Assembly: GCA_024276655.1 (NCBI GenBank)
Contig: JAJRWU010000193.1
Location: forward strand, 1-35,807
Origin: Planctomycetota bacterium
GTDB taxonomy: Bacteria > Planctomycetota > Planctomycetia > Pirellulales > Pirellulaceae
Length of the DNA: 35,807 nucleotides
Direction: 5' to 3'
The position numbers and the translations under genes are program-made. Shown here in pieces: positions 24,787 to 33,773 of this stretch. How positions within the stretch are numbered: position 1 is the first letter of the stretch; every line of letters begins with the position of its first letter. The notes below the pieces were generated by a model. That model saw only the letters and a program-made list of their open reading frames with translations, was not told the DNA's origin and did not search any database.

Positions 24787-26709
24787 ATGGCTTCCCGAAG
24801 GCGTTTTGCTGTACGGAAATCTTTGCAACGCAGTGGCAACGCGCGCACGCTGGTAGCTGGTGTGATCGTGGTGGCGGTTGTCGGCGTTGGCTTGGCCTGG
24901 AGGTTTTTTCCCCTGGCCTCCGGCGATGAAGGAAGGGGGCCGCTCACGCACGTCGTTAAATCAGGGCACTTTCTGCATGAGGTGGTCGAGCAGGGTGAAA
25001 TCGAAAGCTCGGAGAATGTGGAGGTGATGTGCGAAGTGAAGGGCCGCAACGGGCAGACGGCCATTTTGTGGGTCATCGCCGAAGGCGCCCGAGTGAAGAA
25101 AGGCGACCAAATCGTGCGGCTTGATTCTTCCGCTTTTGAGCAGGAATTGGTGCAGCAGGAAATCATCTGTAATACGAGCTTGGCTTTGAAAATTCAGGCC
25201 GATAACAACCACGAAGCGGCCAAAATCGCGTTGCAAGAATATTTGCACGGCACCTACATCAACGAAAAGCAGAAAATCGAGAGTGAGGCCTTGCTGGCAA
25301 AGGAAAACCAGCGCAAGGCTCAGCAATATGTCAAATACAGCGAATCGTTGGCGGCTCGCGGTTATTTAAGTGCGTTGCAATTGGAGGCCGATCGTTTCGC
25401 GGTGGATAAGGCTGATACCGAAGTGCTCACGGCCGAAACCAAACTCGAAGTGCTGGAGCAGTACACCAAAAAGAAGTTCGTCAATCAATTCGAGAGCGAT
25501 ATCGCGATCGCGGCGGCGAAATTGAGGTCGGAGGAAAGTAGTTACGAACTGGAGTTGGAAAAGCTCAAAGTGGCGAAACATCAGGTCGAAAAATGCGATA
25601 TTCGCTCGCCGACCGATGGTCAGGTTGTTTACGCCAACAAAGTGAGTAGTCGAGGGAGTGCTGAGTTTATGGTGGAGGCCGGCGCCATGGTGCGCGAGCG
25701 GCAGGCCATCGTCCGGTTCCCCGACCCCACCAATATGCAGGTCAAGGCGAAGGTGAACGAATCGCAAGTGACTTCCATCCGACAGGGGCTCAAGGCCACG
25801 ATACGCATCGTTTCCTACGACGACGAAGAATTTCCCGGCACCGTAATACACGTCAACGAATACCCCGAAGCGACGAGCTTCTTCAGTTCGCAAATCAAGG
25901 AATACGCGACTTTTGTGAAAATCGACAATCCACCCGGCAAATTGCGGCCGGGGTTGACGGCCGAAGTCGCGATTCGCGTGCTGGAATTGCCCCATGCGTT
26001 GCAGATTCCTGTTCAAGCGATTTTGGAACATGATTCGGTCACTTATTGCATCCAGTACCAGAAGGGGCAATGGAGCCTCCAGGAAATCGGTCTGGGGGCA
26101 TCGAACGACAAATTCGTGGTGGTGAAATCCGGCCTGAGCGAGGGTGACGAAGTGGTGCTCAACCCGCGGAAATACGTTGACAAAGTGAAGCTTCCTGAAA
26201 TCAAGGAGGCAGCACCGCGGTCAAAAGGCGGCGCAGGCTCCTCGTCTGAGGGCGCTCCGTCCAAAGGCGCTCCGCCTAAAGGCGTTGGAGGATTCGCTGG
26301 CGGCGGACAACGCGGCGCCGGAGGCCCTGGAAGACGCGGCGGGGGTCCTGGCGACGGCGCTCCTGGCGGCGGCGCTCCTGGCGGCGGCGCTCCTGGCGGC
26401 GGCGCTCCTGGCGGCGGGGGACCTGGCGGCGGGGGACCTGGAAGAGGCGGTCCTGGAAGAGGCGGTGGGGCGCCTAGTCCGGCGGTGATCGCATCCCGTA
26501 TTCTGGGGCGGCTCGACGCCGATAAAGACGGCGTCCTTTCGAAATCGGAACTCGCGGCCGATTCTTCCGGCCGGGTCGCGGCGGCCGACAAAGACGGCGA
26601 CGGCAACGTGACGCGCGCCGAACTGACGGCGGCCATGTCGCAGCGCGGAGGCGGCGGAGCAAGAGGTCCGGGAGGCGGCAGGCAAAGCCCGCCCGGAGGC
26701 GGCCAATGA
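24787..26709 (+). CDS. MacA-like periplasmic adaptor with Gly/Pro repeat and EF-hands
   Basis: A 640-residue membrane-fusion protein, first gene of a MacAB-type export operon. One N-terminal membrane segment (TLVAGVIVVAVVGVGLAW, ~21-38) anchors it. A lipoyl/barrel-sandwich half (GEIESSENVEVMCEVKGR, VKKGDQIVRLDSS) is followed by a coiled coil (~115-265), the second half (CDIRSPTDGQVVYANKV) and a beta-barrel region (LRPGLTAEVAIRVLELPHAL). The end is unusual: a linker of GAPGG/GGPGG repeats (~524-558), then two EF-hand loops, DADKDGVLSKSEL (~577) and DKDGDGNVTRAEL (~601), and a Gly-rich tail. EF-hands bind calcium, so calcium control or surface anchoring is conceivable. The stop overlaps the next start by 4 nt. 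Confidence 0.9.
   Translation: MASRRRFAVRKSLQRSGNARTLVAGVIVVAVVGVGLAWRFFPLASGDEGRGPLTHVVKSGHFLHEVVEQGEIESSENVEVMCEVKGRNGQTAILWVIAEGARVKKGDQIVRLDSSAFEQELVQQEIICNTSLALKIQADNNHEAAKIALQEYLHGTYINEKQKIESEALLAKENQRKAQQYVKYSESLAARGYLSALQLEADRFAVDKADTEVLTAETKLEVLEQYTKKKFVNQFESDIAIAAAKLRSEESSYELELEKLKVAKHQVEKCDIRSPTDGQVVYANKVSSRGSAEFMVEAGAMVRERQAIVRFPDPTNMQVKAKVNESQVTSIRQGLKATIRIVSYDDEEFPGTVIHVNEYPEATSFFSSQIKEYATFVKIDNPPGKLRPGLTAEVAIRVLELPHALQIPVQAILEHDSVTYCIQYQKGQWSLQEIGLGASNDKFVVVKSGLSEGDEVVLNPRKYVDKVKLPEIKEAAPRSKGGAGSSSEGAPSKGAPPKGVGGFAGGGQRGAGGPGRRGGGPGDGAPGGGAPGGGAPGGGAPGGGGPGGGGPGRGGPGRGGGAPSPAVIASRILGRLDADKDGVLSKSELAADSSGRVAAADKDGDGNVTRAELTAAMSQRGGGGARGPGGGRQSPPGGGQ
26356..26460 (+). repeat. 15-bp coding tandem repeat in the adaptor gene
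   Basis: Seven units of a 15-bp repeat encode GAPGG four times (GGCGCTCCTGGCGGC, exact) and then GGPGG/GGPGR variants. Exactness of the first four suggests recent slippage expansion. Confidence 0.9.
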
Positions 26710-27455
26710 AGTATGCGGCTCGAATTATCGACATCACCAAGGAGTACCCGCTCAAGGGGGAAACTGTACATGCGTTGCGCGGCGTTTCGTTCGACGTGCC
26801 CTTCGGCGATTATGTCGCGATCATGGGTCCCTCGGGTTCAGGCAAAAGCACCCTGCTCAACCTACTCGGTTGCCTCGACAAACCGACCAGCGGCCAGCTA
26901 CTGCTCGAAGACGACGACATCGGCGCCCTGAACGACGACGAACTGGCTACGGTTCGCGCTTCGCGCATCGGGTTTGTGTTCCAGTCGTACAATCTGATCC
27001 AACAGCTGACGGTGTTGGAAAACATTCAAGTGCCGCTCTTTTATTTGGGCCGTTTGGGCGCGGCGGAGCGAATTCGCTGTGAAGAAATTGCCGATTTGGT
27101 GGGGCTGAAGGATCGCCTGAAACATCGCCCGGCGCAACTTTCCGGCGGTCAGCAGCAGCGGGTCGCGATTGCGCGAAGTTTGGTCAACGCCCCCAACTTT
27201 ATTCTGGCCGACGAAGCCACCGGCAACCTCGATTCCGTCACCACGGAAGAAATCATGGGCCTGTTTGAAAAGCTCAATAACGAGGGCCGTACGATTATCA
27301 TGGTGACTCACGAAGATGAAGTCTCGGCGCACGCCAAACGCGTTGTCCGGCTGCGCGACGGGCTCTTGCAGTCGGACATCATCAACGAGAATCGGGAACT
27401 GCTGCTGCCACCGAATACTAGAATAAAAGACACCATTCCAGCAGATCACGCTTAA
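26706..27455 (+). CDS. MacB/LolD-type ABC transporter ATPase
   Basis: A 249-residue ABC ATPase of the LolD/MacB (3.A.1.122/125-like) group. Walker [10 protein letters not shown] (~39-47), Q-loop FVFQSYNLI, signature [17 protein letters not shown], Walker [14 protein letters not shown] and switch His MVTHEDEV are all intact. The typical [20 protein letters not shown] start is present. ATGA overlap with the adaptor gene and an 18-nt gap to the permease gene show one operon. It powers export or lipoprotein/peptide extrusion by the tripartite pump; the substrate is unknown. The last 25 residues extend beyond the usual end. Confidence 0.95.
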   Translation: MKYAARIIDITKEYPLKGETVHALRGVSFDVPFGDYVAIMGPSGSGKSTLLNLLGCLDKPTSGQLLLEDDDIGALNDDELATVRASRIGFVFQSYNLIQQLTVLENIQVPLFYLGRLGAAERIRCEEIADLVGLKDRLKHRPAQLSGGQQQRVAIARSLVNAPNFILADEATGNLDSVTTEEIMGLFEKLNNEGRTIIMVTHEDEVSAHAKRVVRLRDGLLQSDIINENRELLLPPNTRIKDTIPADHA

Positions 27456-27473
27456 AACGGGAAAATCCTCGAA

Positions 27474-28787
27474 ATGCTCTGGCTGCGAACCGTGCAACTT
27501 GGCGTCAAAAGTTTGTTGCTGCACCCGTTGCGCTCGCTGCTCACGGTGTTGGGTATTTTCATCGGCGTGGCGAGTGTGATCTGGCTCTTGGCGATCGGCG
27601 AGGGGATCAGTTTTGAAGCCCAAAAACAAATAGAGGGGCTCGGAGCCGACAACATCATCGTCCGCTCCATCAAACCGCCCAGTGAAGAAACCGCAAACAC
27701 GCGCGGCCCCGTTCCCTACGGCTTGAAACGTTTCGAATTCGACGCCATCGTCGAGACCGTCCCCACGATCAAAAGCGCTTTACCGATCCGCGAAATTCGC
27801 CGGCAGTTCAGCCGGGGCGAAAAAATGGTGGATGGCCGTCTGGTGGGAACCATACCGGATTACGCCCGTGTGTTGCGTTTGGAAGTTGACCGAGGCCGCT
27901 TTTTGGAGCCGGCCGATGTTCAGTCGCATAAGGCATACTGCGTATTGGCGGCGGAAGTAGCCCAGCGGCTCTTTCCCTACCAAGACCCGATCGGCCGCAC
28001 GGTCAATTTGATCGAACACAAAGACTACTATCTGATCATCGGGGTGATGAAGTCGCGTAGTCCGACCGCCGCGATTGGCGGTTCGCTCGAAGCCCAGGAG
28101 TTCTCCAACGACATTTATGTTCCGATCTCGACCATGCGGCAACGTATCGGCGACCGCGTCTGGACGCGTCGCGCCGGTTCATTCGAGGGCGAAGAAGTTG
28201 AGCTGAATCAGATCACTTTCCGCGTCGACGACATCAAACACGTGCTCGCCACGGCCGATCTGCTCAAAGCCATGTTCGACCGCAGCGACGTAAAAATCAC
28301 GGTGCCGCTGGAACTGCTCGAACAGGCCAAGACCATGCGGTTGATGTTCATTATGTTCATGGGGCTGATCGCGGCCATTTCGCTGTTGGTGGGCGGCATC
28401 GGCATCATGAATATCATGCTGGCCACCGTCACCGAACGCACGCGGGAAATCGGCGTGCGCCGCGCGTTGGGCGCCAAGAAGGTCGATATCATTCGCCAGT
28501 TTCTGGTGGAAACGATCGTGCTCTCCATCGCTGGCGGCGCCACCGGCGTGGCCTTCGGTTTGTTGTGCCCCACGATCGTCGACGGGCTGCGCAACTTTGC
28601 CCGCTGGCAAAACCCTGAGTTCGTGGCGAAACTACCCGAAGTGATGCAAGCCGTCACGCCGATCATTGTGCCCGTCTCGATACCGTTGGCGTTTGGCATT
28701 TCGGTCGTGATCGGCGTGGTGTTCGGCATCTACCCCGCCATTCGCGCCGCCAACATGGACCCCATCGAAGCCCTGCGGCACGAGTAA
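27474..28787 (+). CDS. MacB/FtsX-family ABC transporter permease
   Basis: A 437-residue permease with the MacB layout: first membrane helix after LLHPLRSLLTVLGIFIGVAS (~15-40), a large periplasmic domain (~45-275, MacB_PCD), then three helices (MFMGLIAAISLLVGGIGIMN; VLSIAGGATGVAFGLLC; IPLAFGISVVIGVVFGIYPA) with the conserved cytoplasmic loop TERTREIGVRRALGAKKVDI. It ends in the usual PAIRAANMDPIEALRHE. It works with the adaptor and ATPase encoded directly before it; no outer-membrane TolC-like partner is visible nearby. Confidence 0.95.
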   Translation: MLWLRTVQLGVKSLLLHPLRSLLTVLGIFIGVASVIWLLAIGEGISFEAQKQIEGLGADNIIVRSIKPPSEETANTRGPVPYGLKRFEFDAIVETVPTIKSALPIREIRRQFSRGEKMVDGRLVGTIPDYARVLRLEVDRGRFLEPADVQSHKAYCVLAAEVAQRLFPYQDPIGRTVNLIEHKDYYLIIGVMKSRSPTAAIGGSLEAQEFSNDIYVPISTMRQRIGDRVWTRRAGSFEGEEVELNQITFRVDDIKHVLATADLLKAMFDRSDVKITVPLELLEQAKTMRLMFIMFMGLIAAISLLVGGIGIMNIMLATVTERTREIGVRRALGAKKVDIIRQFLVETIVLSIAGGATGVAFGLLCPTIVDGLRNFARWQNPEFVAKLPEVMQAVTPIIVPVSIPLAFGISVVIGVVFGIYPAIRAANMDPIEALRHE

Positions 28788-28872
28788 GCACCGCTCGCGA
28801 ATGAATGACCTGTTTTGCAGAGACCAGGAAGGAATTTATCCGTTATTATTCCGGATTCTGCCGGTATTTTAG

Positions 28873-29015
28873 GCGAGCGGCAGTTAATAATTCACCTAAT
28901 ACAAGCACGAAGCGCAAGCGAGTGAATCAGCAAACGGTCATTCCCGCGTAGGTCGGAACCCCAAAAATTTGACGGACTCCCGCTGCGTGCGGGTAAGTTA
29001 TTTTCCGCCGCTCGC
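28873..29015. mobile_element. 143-bp element with 18-bp terminal inverted repeats
   Basis: Ends 28873-28890 (GCGAGCGGCAGTTAATAA) and 28998-29015 pair in inverted orientation at 15 of 18 positions. The interior has no coding sequence. It abuts copy 2 of the ~125-bp element. No target-site duplication is clear. Confidence 0.55.
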
Positions 29016-29017
29016 AC

Positions 29018-29142
29018 TAAGCACCGCTCGAGAAATAATTGTCGCATTTGTGTAGCCATCGTCGCCAGGCGGTGGGTGAGCGGTGAACCATCCCACGCTC
29101 TGGCGAGCATGGCTACGACACTAATTTTCCGCTCGGTCCTAA
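29018..29142. mobile_element. ~125-bp hairpin element, copy 2
   Basis: Second copy of the element at 12172, with the same nested hairpin core and CCGCTCG boxes near both ends. Its right end overlaps the TAG stop of the M20 peptidase gene (29141-29139), so the hairpin falls directly downstream of that gene. Confidence 0.85.
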
Positions 29143-30329
29143 CCGCCGGCTGGGTGCGTGGCGAATTCGTAAAGGATGTCGGCGGCGCGGGAGAGTTGGG
29201 CTTCCTCCACCCATTCATCGACGGTGTGTGCTTGGCCGATGTCGCCGGGGCCAAACACAACAACGGCGCCGCCGGCTGGTCCAAAGGCGGCGGCGTCGGT
29301 GCCATACAGCACGCCGATCGGTTTGGAGGCCACACCTTGGCGCTTGGCGGCGGCGCACATTTCTTCGGCCAGCGCGGCGTTGTTGTCGTCGGGCAGACCA
29401 GCCGCGTGCAAATAGGCCATCTCGAATTCAAACGCTTCGGCGCCAACTTCGGCAACCAAAAAGTCGTGTACATGCCGCACGGCTGCGTCGGGATCTTCGC
29501 CGGGCAGCAGGCGGCGGTCGAGTTGGATGACGCATTCGTCGGGAACGGTGTTCACGCTAATGCCGCCGCTGATCACGCCGACGCTCAACGTCGGCCGTCC
29601 CACCAAGGGATGTTCTCCAAGTTCCGACACGATTTCCTTTTGATAGCGGTCGAGCGCCGAAAGGATCGGCCCCATTTTGCAAATGGCGTTCTCGCCCAAC
29701 TCAGGGCGGGAGCTATGCACCGCCTTGCCGCGGGTGCGGCACAACCAGCGTGAAACGCCCTTGTGAGCCACCACCACGTCGAGCGACGTCGGCTCCGCCA
29801 CGATGATGGCGTCCGGCATGCGAGGCAGCAGTTTCGATTCCCCCGACTCCCAAAGTCGGACCAAATCCGTGGCGCCCGTAAAACCGAATTCCTCATTCAC
29901 GCTACAGGCCATCAGGAGCGAGCCCTGAATTTTTTCCGGCTCGGCCGCCAAGCGTTTGAAAGCAGCCAACATGGAAGCCATGCCGCCCTTGATATCGCAG
30001 GCGCCGCGTCCATAAATGCGGCCATCGCGGCGGAGCGGCGTCCAGGGTTCGATGGTCATGCCCTCGACCGGCACGGTATCTTGATGGACTTCAAACATCA
30101 GCAGCGGTCCGCCATTCTGGGCGGAACGTGGTCCGTCGATGCGGGCGATGATGTTATCGCGGCGCGGTTCGACCGTGATTCTCTCAAAGGCGGCGCCGAT
30201 CCCGGAAAAAAACCGCTCCAGGTATTCGGTCACTCGGTATTCCAGGTATTGGTCGCCTTGAACGTTTCGCCCCATCGGGTTGACGCTCGGCAGACTGACC
30301 AAATCACAAAGCGTTTGCACGACATCCAT
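29139..30329 (-). CDS. M20 family metallopeptidase (ArgE/DapE/ACY1-like)
   Basis: A cytoplasmic di-zinc amidohydrolase/peptidase of 396 residues. I choose the ATG at 30329, which has GAGGAG 11 nt upstream; the GTG four codons earlier sits right against that site. Zinc-binding and catalytic residues are present: His82 and Asp84 in EVHQDTVP, Asp112 in GRGACDIKGG, Glu146/147 in CSVNEEFGF, Glu179 in VAEPT, and the C-terminal His in GDIGQAHTVDEW. The dimerisation domain lies between (KGVSRWLCRTRGKAVHSSRP, DECVIQLDRRLLPGE). It may be an acetylornithine deacetylase, succinyl-diaminopimelate desuccinylase or a relative; motifs do not decide. It is divergent from rpmG across a repeat-rich gap. Confidence 0.9.
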   Translation of the reverse strand: MDVVQTLCDLVSLPSVNPMGRNVQGDQYLEYRVTEYLERFFSGIGAAFERITVEPRRDNIIARIDGPRSAQNGGPLLMFEVHQDTVPVEGMTIEPWTPLRRDGRIYGRGACDIKGGMASMLAAFKRLAAEPEKIQGSLLMACSVNEEFGFTGATDLVRLWESGESKLLPRMPDAIIVAEPTSLDVVVAHKGVSRWLCRTRGKAVHSSRPELGENAICKMGPILSALDRYQKEIVSELGEHPLVGRPTLSVGVISGGISVNTVPDECVIQLDRRLLPGEDPDAAVRHVHDFLVAEVGAEAFEFEMAYLHAAGLPDDNNAALAEEMCAAAKRQGVASKPIGVLYGTDAAAFGPAGGAVVVFGPGDIGQAHTVDEWVEEAQLSRAADILYEFATHPAGG

Positions 30330-30458
30330 CGAGATAGACACTCCTCAGCAAAGATCCAATCGCCGGCCAGACCGAATTGCCAGCCCGACCGAGACATTGT
30401 GCCCTTTCCCGTAGCGGAATACAAATGGGCGAATGGCCAACAGGGGCGCTCTAAGGAG

Positions 30459-30545
30459 CAGTCCCGAAATAAGTTCCCGGGTGTCGTTCAGAAAAGCCCG
30501 GCATTTTCAAAATGCCGGGCTTTTAATGCGGCATGTAAATTCAGG
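30459..30545. repeat. ~90-bp palindrome repeat, copy A
   Basis: Contains a 15-bp perfect palindrome (30492-30506 with 30510-30524, loop TCA) with a run of four A/T at each end. The flanks CAGTCCCGAAATAAGTT and CGGCATGTAAATTCAGG recur at 34772-34860 with about 10% difference. It lies in a divergent promoter gap, so termination is not its obvious role. The rest of 30330-30970 holds no gene I can support. Confidence 0.85.
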
Positions 30546-30573
30546 GCCGTTTCTATGCTGTGGAAGCCGTTGT

Positions 30574-30699
30574 TTAGCACCGCTCGATAAATGACTGTCG
30601 CATTTGTGTAGCCATCGTCGCCAGACGGTGGGTGAGCGGTGAACCATCCCACGCTCTGGCGAGCATGGCTACGACACTAATTTTCCGCTCGTTGTTTAG
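30574..30699. mobile_element. ~125-bp hairpin element, copy 3
   Basis: Third copy. GTTGTTTAG occurs directly before (30569-30577) and at the right end (30691-30699), a 9-bp direct repeat that looks like a target-site duplication around 113 nt. Confidence 0.85.
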
Positions 30700-30970
30700 G
30701 CGACTTTCGCCGCTCTGAAGTGCTTGGAAATTCGTGTTGGCGCAAAACACGCATTCTGGGTGTGTGTGCAAAAGCCGACAGCCGCTCTCGCGTTCTCCCC
30801 TTCATATTCGCCTCTAGTCAATCGGGGCTGCTTATGGTTACAATCGGCATTGGATTTTTGCCGCCGCGAAGGCGGTTGGCCGCAGTTGCCGCAAAAATAA
30901 TCAACCCTTTGATCCTGAACGACGAAGTTCGTTGTTCGCAAAAACAACGCCTCTTGGCGGGATAAATTCC

Positions 30971-31135
30971 ATGGCGAAAAGCAAAAAGAAGGCCGAGTCT
31001 GTTTTTCTGGTCTGTGAAGAAACGGGTGACTACAACTACACCATTCGTCGTAAACCGGGCGGTGAGAAGCTGAAGTTGAAGAAGTACTCTCCCCGGCTGC
31101 GGCGTCACACGGTGCATGTGGAAAAGAAAAAGTAG
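30971..31135 (+). CDS. rpmG: 50S ribosomal protein L33
   Basis: A 54-residue basic ribosomal protein. The start is the ATG at 30971 (MAKSKKKAESVFLVCEETGD); the frame continues upstream without a better start. NYTIRRKPGGEKLKLKKYSP and LRRHTVHVEKKK match L33. Only one of the four zinc-binding cysteines of the C+ type remains, so this is a zinc-free (C-) form. recJ follows 47 nt downstream on the same strand. Confidence 0.93.
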   Translation: MAKSKKKAESVFLVCEETGDYNYTIRRKPGGEKLKLKKYSPRLRRHTVHVEKKK

Positions 31136-31182
31136 TTGCGGTTTGTCGGTAGTTTGTCGCCTTTTCCCCTTTGCAGGACGTC

Positions 31183-32961
31183 ATGGGTAAACGCTGGCAT
31201 ATTCGCGTTCACGATGAAGCCAAAATATCGCTTTTAGAGCGGCAGGCGGGCGTTTCGAGTGTTGTGGCCCAGTTGCTCGTAGCTCGCGGCGTGACCGACG
31301 CCAAGGCGGCGCGTACTTTTCTCGACGCCAAGCTCAACGATCTGCTCGACCCCGCCGAACTGCCCGGGGTGGTTGAAGCCGCCGATGTGATCGACGCGGC
31401 TGTAAAGGCGGCGAAGCGCATCGTCATCTACGGCGATTATGACGCCGACGGCATGACCGCCACGGCCATACTCTATCGCTGCTTGAAACTGCTCGGGGCC
31501 GATGTCGGCTACCACGCGCCGAACCGCATGACCGACGGCTACGGCCTCAACAACGACGCCCTGACAAAACTCGCCGCGCACGGCGCCAAGCTTGTCATAA
31601 CGGTCGATTGCGGCATCACCAGCATCGAAGAGGCCGCCCACGCCAAGGAGTTGGGGCTGGAGTTGATCATCACCGATCATCACCAATTCGGGCCGGCGCT
31701 CCCAGACGCCGCAGCCATCGTCCATCCTCGTTTGCCGGGGCGGCCGTATCCTTTCGGCGAACTTTGCGGCGCGGCGGTGGCTTTCAAACTGGCCTGGGCG
31801 CTGTGCCAAAAGGCCAGCGGTTCCGACCGCGTGAGCGATCGGCTGCGGGGCTTCCTTTTGTTGGCTGTCGGTTTGGCGGCCTTGGGAACCGTGGCCGATG
31901 TGGTGCCGCTGGTGAGTGAAAATCGAATTCTGGTTCGACATGGTCTGTTCATGTTGCGCGACAAGCCGCCGCCGGGTATCGCGGCCCTGATGCGAATCAC
32001 GGGAATCGATAAAAAGCCGGCGCTTTCCAGCGAAGACATCGGCTTCACGCTGGCGCCGCGTCTGAACGCGGCGGGGCGTTTGGGGCAAGCGCAACTGGGC
32101 GTCGAACTGATGACCACCGACTCCGAGGAACGCGCTCAGGCGTTGGCGGAATATTTACACAACCTGAACGATAACCGCGTCAGCTTGGAGCGGAGTATTT
32201 ATCTGGCCGCCAAAAAGCAGGCGCAGGAGAAGTTCGACCCGCAAGCCGACGCCGCCTTGGTGCTCCACCATGCCGATTGGCATCCTGGCGTGATTGGCAT
32301 CGTGGCCGGGCGGCTGGCCGAGAAGTACCATCGGCCGGTGGTGATGATCGCCGGCGAATCGTTGGGAGGGCGCTTGGCGGTCGGCTCCGCTCGAACGGCG
32401 GGCGGACTGAATCTTTACGACGCGTTGGTTTCCTGCGCCGATCATTTGGCGTCGTATGGCGGTCATGCCGCAGCGGCTGGTTTGAAAATCAAGCCGTCGT
32501 CGGTGGACGCCTTTCGCGACGCCTTTCGCGAATTCGCCGCGCGGGAAATCGACGAACAAGATCGCGTGGCGGAGCTGCATATCGATGCTGAATCGCCTTT
32601 GAGCCAACTGAATTTGGGCGCCATTCGTCAGATCGAACAGTTGGCGCCGTTCGGAGCGGCCAACACCCGGCCGCTGCTCTGTGCGACGGGCGTGCAACTG
32701 GCCGGTCCGCCAAAACAGATGGGCGGCGGCAACCGGCATTTAACCCTCCGACTCAAGCAACACGGCGCCGCCATTCGGGCGGTTGGTTTCGGCCAAGGCG
32801 ACTCCCTGGAGGAAATCGCGGCGTTGGAAGACCGTCTGCTCGATGTCGCCTACCGGCCCGTGATCAACGACTGGCAAGGCCGGCAATCGGTGGAAATACA
32901 CTTGGTCGATTGGAAGGTGAGCGCCGATGTCGCCGCCGACGTCACGACAGCCGACGCCTAA
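31183..32961 (+). CDS. recJ: single-stranded-DNA-specific exonuclease RecJ
   Basis: A 592-residue 5'-3' ssDNA exonuclease used in recombination and mismatch repair. The start is the ATG at 31183, with AGGA 4 nt upstream. DHH-domain motifs are intact: IVIYGDYDADGMTATAIL, VDCGITS, ITDHHQFG and IVHPRL; the DHHA1 part has SARTAGGLNLYDAL and SYGGHAAAAGLKI, followed by an OB-like C-terminal domain (FGAANTRPLLCATGV). Length is normal for the core bacterial form. Its 3' end overlaps pcm by 35 nt, so the genes are co-transcribed. Confidence 0.96.
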   Translation: MGKRWHIRVHDEAKISLLERQAGVSSVVAQLLVARGVTDAKAARTFLDAKLNDLLDPAELPGVVEAADVIDAAVKAAKRIVIYGDYDADGMTATAILYRCLKLLGADVGYHAPNRMTDGYGLNNDALTKLAAHGAKLVITVDCGITSIEEAAHAKELGLELIITDHHQFGPALPDAAAIVHPRLPGRPYPFGELCGAAVAFKLAWALCQKASGSDRVSDRLRGFLLLAVGLAALGTVADVVPLVSENRILVRHGLFMLRDKPPPGIAALMRITGIDKKPALSSEDIGFTLAPRLNAAGRLGQAQLGVELMTTDSEERAQALAEYLHNLNDNRVSLERSIYLAAKKQAQEKFDPQADAALVLHHADWHPGVIGIVAGRLAEKYHRPVVMIAGESLGGRLAVGSARTAGGLNLYDALVSCADHLASYGGHAAAAGLKIKPSSVDAFRDAFREFAAREIDEQDRVAELHIDAESPLSQLNLGAIRQIEQLAPFGAANTRPLLCATGVQLAGPPKQMGGGNRHLTLRLKQHGAAIRAVGFGQGDSLEEIAALEDRLLDVAYRPVINDWQGRQSVEIHLVDWKVSADVAADVTTADA

Positions 32962-33607
32962 CCACGCTCGCCAACGGCGCTTGGCCATGGTTGCGCACGA
33001 CCTCCGCCGCGGCGGTATTCGCGATGAATCGGTGCTGGCGGCCATGGCCCGCGTTCCGCGCGAGGAATTTCTGCCCGACGAGTTTCGTTCGCAAGCTTAC
33101 GACAACTGCGCACTCCCTATTGCTTGCGGGCAAACGATCAGCCAGCCGCTGATCGTGGCCATGATGACCGAAGCCTTGAAGTTGCGCGGCGGCGAACGCG
33201 TGTTGGAAATCGGCGCCGGCAGCGGGTACCAGGCGGCCGTGTTGGCCGAATTGGCGGGCGAAGTGATCAGCCTCGAACGACACCCCGAATTGGCCGAAGC
33301 CGCCCGACGCCGACTCCAGCGGTTGGGTTACGAAAACGTGCGCGTCGTTCTGGCGGATGGGAGTTGGGGGCTGCCCGACGAAGCGCCGTTCGATTGCATT
33401 ATTGTCACGGCGGCGGCGGAGTCGTGCCCGCCGGCGCTGCTCGAACAACTGCGCATGGGAGGCAGGCTGGTCGGCCCGTTTGGACCGGCCGACGCCCAGG
33501 TGTTGCAGGTGATCAAAAAAACGCCGGCCGGTTTTGCCATCTCGAAATTAACATCTTGCCGATTCGTGCCGCTCGTTTCGGATTCAAGTGCGCCAAGACG
33601 GCGTTAG
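32927..33607 (+). CDS. pcm: protein-L-isoaspartate O-methyltransferase
   Basis: A 226-residue SAM-dependent methyltransferase that starts repair of isoaspartyl damage in aged proteins. Motif I is VLEIGAGSGYQAAVLAELAG; the preceding YDNCALPIACGQTISQPLIV is the PCMT hallmark, and FDCIIVTAAAESCPPALLEQ with LRMGGRLVGPFG completes the fold. The chosen ATG (32927) lies inside the recJ end with AGG 9 nt upstream; MVAHDLRRGG 20 codons on could also start. The last ten residues (SDSSAPRRR) vary in the family. Confidence 0.94.
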   Translation: MSPPTSRQPTPNHARQRRLAMVAHDLRRGGIRDESVLAAMARVPREEFLPDEFRSQAYDNCALPIACGQTISQPLIVAMMTEALKLRGGERVLEIGAGSGYQAAVLAELAGEVISLERHPELAEAARRRLQRLGYENVRVVLADGSWGLPDEAPFDCIIVTAAAESCPPALLEQLRMGGRLVGPFGPADAQVLQVIKKTPAGFAISKLTSCRFVPLVSDSSAPRRR

Positions 33608-33773
33608 GCAGGCTGGCGCCGACGCCGCGACTGTTGGTCGAAGCACAAATAATGAGCCGCCCCCTTGGCTCTGGCTGGCGGGTCTGCCACAATGGCGAGT
33701 TTCCCGGAACGATTACAAAACCCATCTTGGCGGGCGCCGCGCCGCCGCGGTTTATTCAGCTGGAGCTTCCTTT

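Noticed and set aside
30696-31184. 162-residue minus-strand frame across rpmG
   Set aside because: It overlaps the real rpmG and its upstream region and shows no family motif.
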